Shown here piece after piece: positions 11,901-24,641 of a DNA stretch of 64,000 nt. Positions within the stretch are counted from its first letter, which is position 1. Every line of letters starts with the position of its first letter. A model generated the notes under the pieces. It was not told where the DNA came from. It saw only the letters and a list, made by a program, of their open reading frames with translations, and searched no databases. Source of the stretch: Arctopsyche grandis. Its lineage: Eukaryota > Arthropoda > Insecta > Trichoptera > Hydropsychidae. The stretch spans positions 9,776,001 to 9,840,000 of the forward strand of contig NC_135365.1 of the NCBI RefSeq assembly GCF_051622035.1, written 5' to 3'. The position numbers were made by a program, and so were the translations under genes.

Positions 11901-13087
11901 ACTCTTTCTTTAATAAAATCGGAGACTAGTTGCATACTGTAATACTATTAATTTTAAAATAAAAAAAAGGAGTCGGTTGATGTTTTACGACTTCGACTCC
12001 ACAGCCCTAGTATGTACAACTTCTGGCCATAGGTATCGCCTTGGGGAAAACCTGTAATGACACCAGGGTAAATATAAAAATAAATAAATGAAATATTAAT
12101 TTGTAAAAATAATTTAATATATATTAAAATGACATAAATAAAACAACAAGGAATATCCAAAGCATCAAACATTCAAATAAAAAAAATGATAAAACGTTAT
12201 TTAAAATAATTTTGTACTGTACGCAGTTGAAATAAATAACTTAATTGCCGATCTCGACCTGACTTTTATCTGACGGGTCACACAAGAGTCAGAGTCAAGA
12301 GTGAGCAAGACACTTAAATGGTATAACTTTGGCAAACAAATGCAATGTTTGTAATGAACATTTGGCAGATCACATGCAAATATTTCAATCAATAAATAAG
12401 TATAGTAGGATTATTTATTTAAGTAACACTAAATCGAGATAAAAATAATTTAACTATCATAAAATAAATATAAACAAAAATTACTGAATCAAATTACTCA
12501 CTAAAAAGCAAGAATATGTATATAAAAAAAACAGCTTTTCAGAAGTGCCTTTAATATCTAAATCAATCGGGGTTTTTAGCTGCCGAATGTGTATAACAAT
12601 TTATCTCCGACTTATGATGACCTACCCTCATATATGTGGTTTTATAAAATAACATGGGAATACACATAATGTTGGATGGAAATATTTAAGTCGTAACTAT
12701 AAGCTAAGTAAGCCTAGCTTTGGGCCTCATAAATTTGTTTGATATTAAATTATGCCACTAAATTTTTATTAAGAATATCATTTATGGAGATTTTAGATAA
12801 TTTCAAAGGATAAAAAATACAGATTCATACATAAATTTGTTTACATTGAAGCTACAAACTCAAATAACGCTTAAATCTGGCCCTGTTAGGCTGTATATAG
12901 ATTTTTCATACAAATTTATATCAAACAATAGGATTACATTAATTAATATATCATAATTAGAGAAAAAATTATGAAAATTATACTAAATTGACATTATATA
13001 TAAAGCTATAGTATTTTTTTTCCATTTGAAGTGTTTAAGTACTAGAAAACGATCAGTCTATGAATTTTGTACTGATATTTAAAACTA
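11901..13087. other. AT-rich intergenic stretch
   Basis: The only structure I see is a degenerate SINE-tail motif near 12010-12066 (CGCCTTGGGGAAAACCTGTA). The part next to 13088 should include the 3' UTR of the coiled-coil gene. No coding region is recognised. Confidence 0.4.
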
Positions 13088-16000
13088 TTAACGATTGGAG
13101 TCCTTGAGAGGTGTGAGGGCTCGTTCTGAGTTCGATTTTGGACTTCCGAGTCTGTTCGGTGACTGCGAGAACCGAGCTGCGATATTTTCTTTGCCTGAAG
13201 AAGACACCAGCATGAACTGCTTCCTGTGTGCCAGCGGCGAATGTATTTTATTGGCTTCGGCCAATTCTTTCTTCAATTTTTCAATTAAAGAAATGTGCTT
13301 TTCGACCGTGAAAGTTAACTTCTCGTTTTCCTACAATAATCAAAGCATATAATAAATACGAATATAAATTTTTGCATAATAAACCAAAAGAAATAAAAAA
13401 AACAAACTTCTTTCAGTGTATTATTTTGCATCTTTAAATCGATGACGTGTTTAATTTTCTGCTTGTTATTCTGATGACCCAAAAGATTTGTATACTTATC
13501 GGTCATTTCCTCCAAATCCATTTCCAGGTTTTTACAATGCTTTCGAACCGTTTCTAAATCACAAGTTGCCAAGTGTATTTCGGCATCGCTTAGCTGAAAA
13601 TTTTAAAAACATTCAATTATACAACATAATCCAATACATAAATAAATTGGTTGTGTAAAAAGTTCACAATACCCGTGTATTTAATCTGTTTATCTCTTCA
13701 TCTTTCTGTTTCAAACAGTCGCGCAATTCTTTCACCAGCTCCTGGTGATCTTCATGATTTATTTCGGAGATTTTAGTATCTAATAATTGGCATTTCTGTC
13801 TAATGGCGTCGTTTTCATTTCGCAACACTTTCAAAGATTCATCACGTCCTGTCAATTCCTCAGAATGCTTAGCATGCAAAGCGTCCAGATCGGCTGTAAG
13901 CTTTTCAATATCATCTTTATAATTGTTGATATCGTTATCTGCCTCTTTGACGATGAATTCGGTAGCTTCTAATAGTTGATTCAATTTCCTTATATTGTCT
14001 TCATAATTGGCTATGGTCATTTCGTGTTCTTCTATCTTTTTAAGGTGATGGTGCAACTTGCGGTCTTTTTCCTTTGACAATTTCACAAACTCGCCTAGCA
14101 ATAGTTTGAGTTCGTTTTTCTCTTGCTCCAAAGCCATTAGAGTTCCAGACAAGCGGACATTTTCAGTGCTCAATTCGTTCAATTCTTGATCTTTGTTCTC
14201 CATTTGAACTTCAGCTATAGAAAGCAGCTGTTGGCAATCGCCGATCTTTTCAAAAGCGGTGTCACATTGTGCTTTCATATTCAAATACTTCGAGTGCTCT
14301 TCATCGACTTTGAATTGCAGCTGATCGATTGTTCGCTGAGAATGTTCTTTGAATTGCTCGATATCATAGCACAGGTCTATCTTCAATGTGTTTATATTTG
14401 CGGTCATGTCCAATTCTAAGAGAGACAGCGACTCGATGAGATCGGAATTCTCTTTCAGTATGGATTGGTGGTTTTTATCCAATGCGGCTTTAGACTCGAC
14501 TATGCATGTCAGCAGATCGTTGTATTCCTTCTTGAAATTTTTGAACTCTTCTTTCAATTTGGAAATTTCTGTTTCGTATTTAGCATTTAATGAGACGGCA
14601 TCGTCTAGTTTGGTTTTGAATTTGTCTACGTCGTCGTCAGAATTTCTCAATCTTGCGCTTAAAACTTCAACGGCTTGTCGTGTGGTTTCCAAGGTGACGG
14701 CAAACTTCATTTTGTCATTGTTGATTCTATCGATTTCTCTTTGAAGTTCGCCGATTCGTTTTTCATAAGCCGATTTCTGATCCTCTGCCCGGCGTTCAAC
14801 TTCTTTGAGTTGGGTCTCGGTCTTTTCTAAACAGCATTGTTTTTCATCATAGTGTATGCGAAGGGCCTGAGCCTCATCTGAATAATGTTTAGCGTTTTGA
14901 TCACTAGCCTCAATCAACTTCTTCCATTCCGTAGTCTGATGCATATAATACATCGATTGGCTCACAGCATGTTTTTGACACTCTTCCAATTCCTTCTGTG
15001 TTAATTCTTTCTCTTTGTGTATTTGAGAATCGGCGTACGATTGCAATTCATCATAGCGTTCTTCGAATTGTATTTCGCATAACTTTAACTTTTCAGCAGA
15101 CGTCTCTTCGATTTGATTGATTTTTAACGAACAATCCCTTTCTTTACGCGCCATTTCTAGACGATGACTCTTTTCACCCTCTTGTATCTTTTCGGAATAT
15201 TTATTCCTTTCAGCCTCGAGATGATCATTGTGTTGTTTTTCCATCAAAGCTATCTCTTCATTGTGCTTTGCCCGCAAAGCGTCAATTTCTACTTTATATT
15301 CATGCCGAATGCTTTCATTAGCGTCGAGAGCGAGAGTATGATGACTTTGAATCATCACTATATTCTTTATCAACAATTGAATTTGCGACACTTGTTCTTC
15401 CAATTGTTGGTTCAATTGCTTAATGATGGTTTTATGGGATCGGATTACATTCGAAACGACAAAATCAATACTCAGTCCTTCTTCGGCATTGCCTAGTTCA
15501 ACATTTTTAAATTCGAACAGTTTAACATTATCATTTTGGAGATCAACATGTACGATTTCGGCATTGTCAACATTGATATTTAGAAGTGAGCCCAGTTCGC
15601 ATTCCAAATGAGCCAAAGCCAATTTCAGAATCGATACATCTTTGCGTTTTTTGACAAACTCCTCAATTATAAAATTTACTTTAGCCAAAACGGACTTTTT
15701 CATACAATCATTATCCACATCATTACTACATTTAGCCTCAAACTCAGTCAAAATAGTCTCGACTAGATCGTGTTCTTCCTTCAAGACTTTAAACTCCACT
15801 TCCAAATCAATCAACCTGGTCTCTAAGGATTTCAACAGATCGATCTCATCGTGCAACATTTGATTTTCAGCTTTGATAGCTTCAAACCTTTCGACGAGTG
15901 ACGTTGCACTCCGACAGGAGTCACACGACTCATCAAAAAGACATTGTTGAACATGCTCACTGAGTTCGGATACATTTATTTGACTCACATCGACATCGTT

Positions 16001-16738
16001 CCCAGATATATCATGACAGCATTTTGATAACTTTCGGAGCTCTCTATATAAGAACCCGATCTTTTCACGCAGTTCCCTCATTTGATTTTCGTATTCAGTA
16101 ATAGTTTCATTTTTATTCCTATAAAAGAATACACAAAAATAGTATAATAAATTAAATACTAATTGAATACATTGCACAATGGATAGTCTTAAGTGCCGAT
16201 TCCAGTATCAATAAATTATTCTATTAGTACATAGTATACCTAATTTCAACATTTTTAGCATCTAAATATTCTTTCATTAATGCTTCCGACAGTCCCTGCG
16301 TAGAATCATCTTCTCTGTGATCTTTCTTCCGGATAGAATTGACTATTAAACGTCTAACGGCTTTCGGCTGGAATATGCATATGAGAAAATTAATTATAGT
16401 CAGATTGAAAGCGCAATTTAGTTGAGATTATGCAACTCACCGTACGGAAAATTTGCGACGACTTATCGCTGTAGACAGACTCCGTATCGGATTTAATGGA
16501 ATTGGCATGCTTCAATTCTGTAAACCTGTCAACTTTTGGAATCACGCCGCCGACTGGTTTGGCAATATCCTTAGGATTGTAAGCAGCATCTGCACCGCAA
16601 CCGACTATAACGAGAAGCGAATTTTCCACAATGTGATCAAATGACTACACAGTCTCTAACAAAGTGATTTATGTATGTATGTGGGGAGTTAGATATTTTA
16701 CCTGGACGCTCGACGAATCTCTTGGATCGGGAGAACAT
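13088..16738 (-). CDS. Long coiled-coil protein, HMMR (RHAMM)-like
   Basis: Probably a spindle/microtubule coiled-coil protein of the HMMR type. Six coding exons keep phase: 16738-16702, 16604-16441, 16367-16240, 16118-13673, 13593-13408, 13330-13088, giving 1067 aa. The N-terminus reads MFSRSKRFVERP, then VGCGADAAYNPKDIAKPVGG and VIPKVDRF, which parallels the short RF...P-x-G-C...GAYD...RF opening of vertebrate HMMR. From about residue 115 to 990 it is nearly unbroken heptad-rich coiled coil, mostly from the single 2.4-kb exon. The tail is non-coiled and Ser/Pro-rich (FSQSPNRLGSPKSNSERALT, ending PLKDSNR), with SGKENI just before it, a KEN-box-like degron motif. The acceptor of exon 2 (TTCTCGTTATAG) is weak, so the extreme N-terminus is less certain. 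It is divergent from SRD5A3. The gene model is good; the HMMR name is an inference from layout and N-terminal motif, and another coiled-coil family is possible. Confidence 0.72.
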
Positions 16739-17108
16739 TATGGAAATATAGAACAATGCCGGGTATACGAAAGCGGTGGTTGGAAACCGATCGAAGTATC
16801 AGAAGACGCTGTATTATTATAATGGAGTGCAACGAATGAGAGCAGCACCAGCTGGTGCGCGACCGCAACTGCCCGCCTTCGAGTCGCGACCGTTTAACGT
16901 GCTGACAACATGACGGACACAAACACGTTGCGTTTGCGTTTCGGCTCTCCTAGATTTCACTCGGAAAAATCTTGTAAAAAATTAAATCAATCGAGGAATT
17001 CACAAAGAAACCAAGAAATCAACTTACTATGCAAAAGCTGAATGGTATAGTGGGCTGAATTCGGTATCGCTATTAAAATATTTCATTACTCGATCATTCG
17101 ATAAATAT

Positions 17109-17290
17109 GATTCGGTGATTATTTCGCAAAAAGCGATCTCGCGCACATCACCAAAATCTCGATCCCGGAACATCTGTATGAAAACTCGAACCCAGAACGA
17201 AAATTCGAATGCCAAATATTCCGTGTTCGCGATTTTTGTGGCAACGATTGTCATGTACGCGATTGCAATATGCGAAATAATCCGTTTACC
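17109..17290 (+). mobile_element. MITE family C copy
   Basis: It starts ATTCGGTGATTATTTCGC and ends GCGAAATAATCCGTTTACC; the ends are partly inverted repeats. The core AATATTCCGTGTTCGCG matches the dimer at 6575. Confidence 0.6.
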
Positions 17291-17440
17291 TATTCTCATT
17301 TCTAAGAATTCGTTTCGTAGGAAAAACGAGTTTAACAAATTTCTCTCAAAGCTAGCCACTCAACAAAACAAAATATATTTAGGAATCATAAAATAATTTT
17401 TCAGGATTGATGTTTGGTAAACGGGTTACATCCCAAATCT

Positions 17441-17671
17441 GAATCGCTATCAGGATAACTGCCGCTACGAAAATAACTCGCGCGGTTCCTGTCGCACGAA
17501 AATTCGTCGCACAGGAAAATTTCCGTACTGCTCAAATATTGCTCAACAAATTTTATTTTTATACAAGATTTGGGCAGTTTTGAGCAATATTTAGGCAGTA
17601 TTCCCGCATAGACCCCGCCAGTAGACCCACGCGAGTGATTTTCGTAGCGGCGGTTATCCTAGTAGCGAATC
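17441..17671. mobile_element. MITE with about 45-bp inverted ends
   Basis: The left end GAATCGCTATCAGGATAACT with CCGCTACGAAAATAACTCGC is mirrored by the right end CGCGAGTGATTTTCGTAGCG with GCGGTTATCCTAGTAGCGAA. The element is 231 bp. A second, inner pair, GAGCAATATTT, lies at about 17532 (inverted) and 17592. No target duplication is clear. Confidence 0.65.
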
Positions 17672-17834
17672 ATATTTAGAATGTAATCACCGAACTATGT
17701 TTTTACCTATCTAAATGATTTAATTTTTTTTTATTGTAAAATAAGTCGTAAAAGAAACAATCGTGCAATTATTCAAAATTAAAATAGGAACACCTAAAAT
17801 ATATTTATACAAATCAAAATCCGTTGTGAATAAT

Positions 17835-18010
17835 GGTTCGGTGATCATTGAACACAAAAATAATGGAACATCTAGCAGCCGAAAAGTCCATCATACTAAC
17901 GATAACTACCATACTAACAAAAACTCGAGTGCCAAATATTCCGCATTCGCGGTTTTCATAGCAAAAATTATCTTTGTGACCAACGCAATGTGACTAATAA
18001 TCCAATTACC
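17835..18010 (+). mobile_element. MITE family C copy
   Basis: It starts GGTTCGGTGATCATTG and ends AATAATCCAATTACC. The middle holds AAACTCGAGTGCCAAATATT, as in the other copies. Confidence 0.6.
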
Positions 18011-18697
18011 GTGAATAATGTATTTAAATGTGAAAAATCAAGTAAAAAGTATGTATGTATATGTATATGAAATTAAATTCTTCCAAGAGAAGGGAACATT
18101 GAACCTCAATTTAACGCAGTCGCATCTTATTTTACATAATTTTTTGTTCGTAACAAAAAATTGGCCCAATGTCAAGGAAGGCCATAATGGTAATAAATTA
18201 AATAATAATGCGCACTCTTTTTTTACGACTCAATTAGAGATAGCACGATTCAAAAATATATTATACAACCCTATCTATTGCGACGACCCCGCCCTTCATT
18301 AAATAAAGCTGGCAGGATCTCATTATTTCCATGCTGAAGGAACGGGTCGGATTGATCGCTCTTTGGTGCAGCTTTCTTACTGACGAGTGGTGACAGATGA
18401 CAGTTGTAAAGTTCAAATAAAAACCTTGTAATGAGATTAGCGCTCATCACCAAAAAATCGGTCTGATATGCGGTAATTTTGAATAAATTCTTTGCATAAG
18501 TAAATTCGGGATTTTTTTTTGAATTTTTTGCTAATACACGCAATAATTTCATTCATTGCGCAGTGAAGTACAGAGCGAGCGAGAGTGGGATAGCAACCGA
18601 AAGAGAGAGTAGGAGTAGAGAGTACTGAGTAGTCGCAGATCGCACTTTCTCCACCATTTTGTCCCACCTTCAGTCTGAGTTAACATCTGCTTCGGTC

Positions 18698-21600
18698 ATG
18701 TTGTCTCTAATTCAGTTCCTGTTTTTAAGCATGTCATTCGCGACTTTCGTAGTCGGATTCTTGATAAATCTGATCGAGGATCGTCTACCCGATATAATCA
18801 CCCAGAGCTTTCGCTACGGCAAATTCAGCTCGACTAAAAAACCCATTCAGGCCATCTGCTCATCCCAGCTACCTAAGTCCTACTTCAAACATTTCTACGT
18901 CCTTGCCACGCTACTTTCATCCGGCGCTCTCTTCCTTGCATTAAGACTATACATTTTCAAAATTACCGTGCCCTCGTGGCTTGTGAGCTTCCTAGACTTT
19001 TGGTGTGGTGAAAATAGACAACCGTTAAGTATGTACACATCAAATATCACTCAAGCCTTTCAAAAGCCAAACTCGTCTATTTATAGAAAATCAATAATCC
19101 ATCAAACATATGGTAGATTAATAAATGTTTAATTGTCAAGTTAATAAAGAAACAATTATATTTTATTTCATATATGTATGTATGTGTGTATTTCAACAAT
19201 GCGATTTTGTTGTCAATTGTTTTGGAATTGTATTTATTTGACTCGATTGCAATTTTAAAAAATGTATGGAGCTGTGGATCTTCGTAGAGACATCGTCGAC
19301 ATACTCCACCAGATATGGTCATACTCCACTAGTGACGGTGCACCAGGCGTGTGCTATTGATGAACCCCTCGTGCACCGTCGTTGGAGAAGCGTGATCACT
19401 CAACATCCAGGGAATATCCAGTGTGTGGTAATTGGCCGTCTATAGTGTCATGGCGCCGATTTTCAGATTCCTTTGTTTCTGTGTAATAAACTGTATTTTA
19501 AAAAATAAATGAACATTTGATATTTAAATTTTTATATATTCAGCATTTTTACAACATGTTTACCAATTCACTAATGGATGATTTTTTATGTTGATTTTCA
19601 TATGCTTTTTATTATTACTAAATTATGTTCACAATACATCTTATATCTATTTTAATAGATACTGATCTACTGATCATTTTCTATTTTAAAATTTTAATTT
19701 AATTTTGTTAGTAATCATAGTATTATATTATTCTAATGTTAATGTACAGCATAATAGGAAACGGAGCTCAAAAACCTATTTACAATTCTTATAAATGCTC
19801 ATAATACATCTAATACATAATATTAACTAAAGAATTTCTAAAGTCGACGATCTAAATCAGATTGGGCTTAGGTAATCTGTGACTAATGGATGAAAATTTG
19901 TTCCTTTCTATTATTTTAATGTTTCATTTACTTTTGGGAAACATTAACATACACAAATCTATCGTTTACAAATTTTGAAAATTAAAAATAGCTCATTCGA
20001 CATATTATAGAAACCGAAAGGTCTTTACTATACAATGAAACAGCATATAGAAGTGTGTGTCTGCTTATTGAGTTTGCATATGGTTGTATGTACATATATG
20101 GGATGTCTGGTTAATTTTGATATACAATGTATTGAATATGAATTTGATTTAAGGTATGTTTTGTAAGATTGAAATATTTTCTAGTATTGGAGTTGGATTC
20201 TGGAAGGTTTGCTGTATAAAAACTATAGTCACACATTCTAATTACATTACTTTTCAGTTAGTATATCAGCAACAGTTATCACATTGACCTTGATGCTGGT
20301 GCAGTGCATAAGACGATTCTACGAAACGTTTTTCATTCAGGTCTTTGCTAAAAGTAGCAAGATATTCTTCACGCATTACTTAATAGGACACTTCCATTAT
20401 TTCGGTTGCATTGTCGTTATATTGGCGCATTCAGCTGGCTTCACCCGCATCGGCGGTAATTCAACGTCTTATTTTGAAACGTTTTGTACATATATCGTAA
20501 ATATTTGATGGTGTTCTGTTTTTCAGACGATGCTTCCAAGTATAATATCATCGACAATCAATCTGTGATATTGGCTCTTCCGACCATTTACATCTTCCTC
20601 TTCGCATGGTACAATCAGTTCGAGAGCAATAAAATCTTGGCTAATCTACGCAAAGATAATGGCTCTAGGAAAGTCGTCAGCGAAAAATACTTTTTACCAT
20701 ATGGTGGCTGGTTCGATTATGTTTCGTGTCCACATCAATTTTGCGAAATAGTGCTTTACCTGTCGCTGACGATGCTGCTTTCGAAGAACGCGTCGTGGCT
20801 TTGTATCGTTATGTGGGTGCTGAGTAATCAGGTAATGTTATTTATAAGATACAATTATATTGTCTTTCGTAATTCTCGACACTACCATAATCCCGCTGTA
20901 CAATGCTCTAGTTAGGAGTATCTTGGAATACGCCTCTATGATCTGGAATCCTTCCACTAAATCTCTATCTATGAAACTTGAACTTATCCAAAGACGCTTT
21001 CTCCGACTGCTTTATAAGGAGCAATATGGGATTTACCCATATTTATTTCCTTCACAATTCGTCATGGGTATGGTCGGCTACACTTCTCTTGACCACAGGA
21101 GGAGTGTTGCCCTCATCAAGTTCTTGTTTTCTATATTTAGAGGCTATATCTTCTGTCCGTCTATCCTGGCTGAGTTGGGCCTTCATGCTCCAGAGAGTGT
21201 AATATGGCCCCGCCATCGTCCCCTTTTTCACACTCCTCTGGCTAGAACTGTGGCTTTTAGTTATTCTCCCATTCCTCGTGGCCTCCATTTCTTAAATTCA
21301 CTGGATGGTGCCATTGAAATTTGTCACATCTCTCTTCATTCAATGCACCACTTCCTAAGTTACGGAAGTCGCGACCATTTAGAAAGGTTGAGTTAGTTAA
21401 TTTAATTATGAATTTATTAAGAATTTTTTTTCCTATGTCATGTTTTATTTATTTATCTTTTCTTTAAGTATTTTTAATTGTAAAATTTCATGTAATTTTT
21501 TCCTTTTGTCCTTTCTTAATCTTTTTAGCACACTCGTCGCTTTGGAGCAATCTGTTAGACGAGTGTGCTTGATTAATTGTTGTTGTATAATAAAATAAAA

Positions 21601-21753
21601 ATAAAATATATTATAAGATACGATTGCTTTAAATTGATGTTTTTTCTTTTTTTTGTTTAGATTGAAACTGCATTGCTTTCACATTGGTGGTATCAAAAGA
21701 CGTTCCCAAGTTTACCGAAAGAAAGGAAAGCTTTAATTCCATACGTACTTTAG
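18698..21753 (+). CDS. SRD5A3: Polyprenol reductase (SRD5A3 family)
   Basis: Steroid 5-alpha-reductase family membrane enzyme of the ER that converts polyprenol-derived precursors to dolichol for N-glycosylation. Four exons keep phase: 18698-19028, 20258-20455, 20527-20831, 21661-21753, giving 308 aa (human 318). Hydrophobic segments run throughout. Family signatures are [17 protein letters not shown] in the middle, then [19 protein letters not shown] (the conserved G-G-x-F-x-Y-V-x-x-P-H-x-x-x-E motif) and the C-terminal [20 protein letters not shown]. The reading frame is open upstream of 18698 without another ATG, so 18698 is taken as start. Intron 1 carries a roughly 200-bp dispersed repeat and intron 3 a LINE insertion (20853-21610) with a clean target duplication, so neither should affect the protein. 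It is convergent with OST3. Confidence 0.92.
19595..19800 (+). repeat. Dispersed ~200-bp repeat, copy 1
   Basis: It runs from a TATGCTTTTTATTATTAC-like start through AATTATGTTCACAATACATC to AGAGCTCAAAAACC-like sequence and is nearly identical to 50203-50402. It has no inverted ends and no coding capacity that I can see. It lies in SRD5A3 intron 1. Confidence 0.6.
20853..21610 (+). mobile_element. 5'-truncated LINE in SRD5A3 intron 3
   Basis: It encodes the end of a Jockey/CR1-type reverse transcriptase: [19 protein letters not shown], then [18 protein letters not shown], ending with a stop at about 21396. The 3' UTR ends in a hairpin, CACACTCGTC...GACGAGTGTG (about 21529-21568), and an A-rich tail. 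It is flanked by an 11-bp duplication, TTATAAGATAC, at 20842-20852 and 21611-21621. This is a normal target-primed, 5'-truncated insertion with its frame still open, so it is fairly recent. Confidence 0.8.
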
Positions 21754-22796
21754 TACAAAACTCTTCAAAATTGCTTTATCTACACGCACAAGGAATGTTT
21801 TATATTCCGATTTATTTTTAAGTGTTATTGTTAATCATATTGTTACATACTTTAAATTTGATAAAATATATTTTTCTACATCGTTCTGAAGCGAATTTAC
21901 TCGTATTTTTGATATTATGCTACACATCCCAATCAAAAGCCTTGCAGTATTTGCAATTTTTAAGTATAGTACTGAAGTATTAAATAAATTTGACCGATCA
22001 ATAAGCTGTAGTTACAAATTTGTACTCGTTATTTTTCGATAAATCTGTCATAACACATTTAGTACTTACTTTTATTTTTTTATGTCGTTCTATGAGAATT
22101 TCTAATATCTGATTTATTGTTTGTTGAAGAGATTATTCATGAATTTTTGATGACTAACATAAATATGTAATGATTATAATAAACAACAAAACGTAACGTA
22201 ATACTCAACTCAACAATTTTTTATGGAAATTGGGAAAAAACAATTTTTTAATGAAAAAAAAAACCCCAAAATATTGGTACATAATGATAATATTTTATAA
22301 TGGAGATAAGCAAACTTGTAACTCAGATAAATTAATTTTTTTATGACTTTATTTAATATCCGGTGCATGTATATTCCTTTGATTAAATTAAATTGTTTTT
22401 TACTTTTTTATTTCTCGCCTGAAGACTATGCTAACGGAAATCACAAAATATGATAAACATAGTGCATGTCAATTTTTAATATGAATACGAAAAGGAAAAA
22501 ATTCTATATGTATATGAGTTATAGTCCAAGTGTGCACGCTGTTTTTTCATAAACATACTAGTTTGAAGGGCCAAAAGAAATGAGTCGAAAAAATTATAAT
22601 CCTTAAAAAATACGAAACAAGACATCGTAGTTTTTAAAATGCATTTAGGTTGTCTTGTTGTATACTTGTGGATTGCTATTGCAAATATTACAACTTGTAA
22701 CATACTCAAACTATAATTCGGGGAAATAACGGGATAGCAGGTATACTCGTACATACATAGCTTCGGCCCGCATAGAGATGGGTCTTTTATGTTCTA
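21754..22796. other. SRD5A3 3' UTR and AT-rich intergenic DNA
   Basis: It is AT-rich with poly(A)-signal-like sites around 21860 and 22180. No gene or repeat is recognised before the Helitron at 22797. Confidence 0.45.
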
Positions 22797-23348
22797 CTAG
22801 TGTTTTTACCCGGCTTCGCTCGGTATTTGTAATATAAACCGCTTAAACATGGCCAATCTAATAGTCAACATTTTATTAAATTTATTTGAATATTTGTTTT
22901 TTTATTGCATTGAACGTCAAGAAATCTACGACCCAAACAAATATACATACATACGATGCGGTGCAAACGATCGATAAGCGCCAGACAGACTGAACCACAG
23001 ATTAACGACACGTGTACCTTAATGCGTGCGCACTGCTCGCACTTACACTAAGCGAAATCCACTCGAAGTACCGACATACCTACCCTGTATACGTTCTGTG
23101 CTTCTGATACTTTAGTTCCGAATTTTGCCTTATTAAACTCGCCAGAAAGGTCCAACTCAATTTTAATAATTGCATCTGTGCACATCGAAAGGTTACTCGT
23201 CATCTGATGTGCAATCTATCATTCGTGAAGTCGACAATTGCGTTTAAAGCAGTCATCCAGTTAATCTGTGGTTCAGTCTGTCTGGGGCTTGTCGATCGTT
23301 TGCATTAAACCCACATACATATAGTCTCTTTCGAAATTATATATTAGA
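22797..23348 (-). mobile_element. Helitron family 1 with nested MITE
   Basis: The + strand starts CTAGTGTTTTTACCCGGCTT (the Helitron 3' end in reverse) and finishes TTTCGAAATTATATATTAGA (5' end). The interior is interrupted at about 22963-23303 by a MITE whose ends TGCAAACGATCGATAAGCGC and GCTTGTCGATCGTTTGCA are inverted repeats followed by CAGACAGACTGAACCACAGA. Confidence 0.75.
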
Positions 23349-23384
23349 CGAAATTATATTTATAAATATCTACACAAATAGCTC

Positions 23385-24133
23385 AGCCCAAGTGAAAATG
23401 GAAACATTAGGAGAAACACTCCCAATAGAGAGAGGTGAAAGACAGCGAGACCCACTTTCACCAAAACTATTCTCAGTAGTGCTTGAAGAAATATTCAAAG
23501 AGATGGATTGGAGCAAATGTGGCATTAACATAAACGGATCTAATTTGAATCATCTCTGATTTGCCGATGATTTTGTACTTTTTACTGACAACTCAGAAAC
23601 CGTACAAGTAATGCCACAATTCCTTGCAATAAAGAGTAAAAAGTAGGGTTTACATTGAGCAAAACAAAAACAAAGGGTATGACAAACCAAGCCAAGAGTA
23701 TCATCAAGGTAGACAGTGAGCCTATCGAGTATGTGGAGTATTCTATGTATACCCCGGGCAGATTATGTCATTCAATGACCATATGGAAGCAGAGATATAA
23801 AAGAGGATCACTAACGCGTGGAAAAGATTCTGGTCCTTGAAAGACATAATGAAGGGCAAACAACATGCAAATGCAATCAAAAGAAAAATATTCAACACCT
23901 GCATACTTCCAATCATGATCTATGGATGTCAAACTTGGGCTACCACTCAAAAAAACTTCCAGAAACTTATAACATGCCAGAGGAGTATGGAAATAAGTAT
24001 GCTAGGATACACCATAAAACAAGAAAAGAGCAGATCTAAGAAAAATTACAAAAGTGGAAGATATTAGCATAAAAACCAAAAAATGAAAATGGAGATGGAC
24101 CGCTCACATGATCAGAGAAAAGAAAGATAAATG
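23385..24133 (+). mobile_element. RTE-type LINE, 5' part of a split copy
   Basis: The RT fragments read RDPLSPKLFSVVLEEIF, FADDFVLFTDNSET and CILPIMIYGCQTWATTQKNF, then RSMEISMLGYTIK. The FADD box is the RT catalytic motif. Several stops and shifts break the frame. The same LINE resumes at 24642 after the LTR at 24134-24641. Confidence 0.75.
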
Positions 24134-24641
24134 TATGGGGCGGGTTAAAGGTTTGAACCGTTTCCCGGCCTATGGAAATTCAGTTGTATTTTGAAGAGGA
24201 TCTTTATTACTCGATTAATACAGGTATGTACAGCGAAGTAGGTAGGGGATTCGCTGGAACGAGCCAGGTCGAGTTCCTGAAGCTCACTGGCATCTGGGGA
24301 CGATGCGCTGGTTTATAAAGGTGTTGCTTGAGCAACGTGTAGCTATGCTGGTGAGATCACGTTCTGGAAGATTCCAACGGGGTGGAGGTCTTCCTTTGTG
24401 TTCTATGTTTGATGCGTAGTTGCGTAGCTCCTTGGGATTTCCCGTGTACTCGTGATTGCATATCTGGAGCGAGTCGAATCGCCTTTATGGGTAAGCTGGA
24501 CGAAGTATTTCGGCCACGGCTGACTTTCGTGTACGAGAACAGGACACGATGATGTCATTTGTACAGATTAAGTTCGATGAGGGAAATAGGTGATATCATC
24601 GACCTAGTTTCGTATGGTACAAGTCGTGCTATATCCCTACA
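24134..24641 (-). mobile_element. Solo LTR inserted in the RTE LINE
   Basis: Read on the minus strand it begins TGTAGGGATATAGCACGAC and ends near CCTTTAACCCGCCCCATA. It interrupts the LINE exactly and is flanked by AATG at both sides. The minus strand carries a TATA-like TTTATAAACC and a signal AATAAAGATCCTC. The family is shared with 35002-35462 and 48257. Likely moderately old. Confidence 0.6.

Noticed and set aside
14186-15863. Several + frames of 60-118 codons
   Set aside because: Antisense shadows of the 2.4-kb coiled-coil exon, which has a consistent exon model on the minus strand.
18271-18667. Two minus-strand frames of 76-93 codons
   Set aside because: They cover the SRD5A3 promoter and 5' UTR region and show no domain or splice context.
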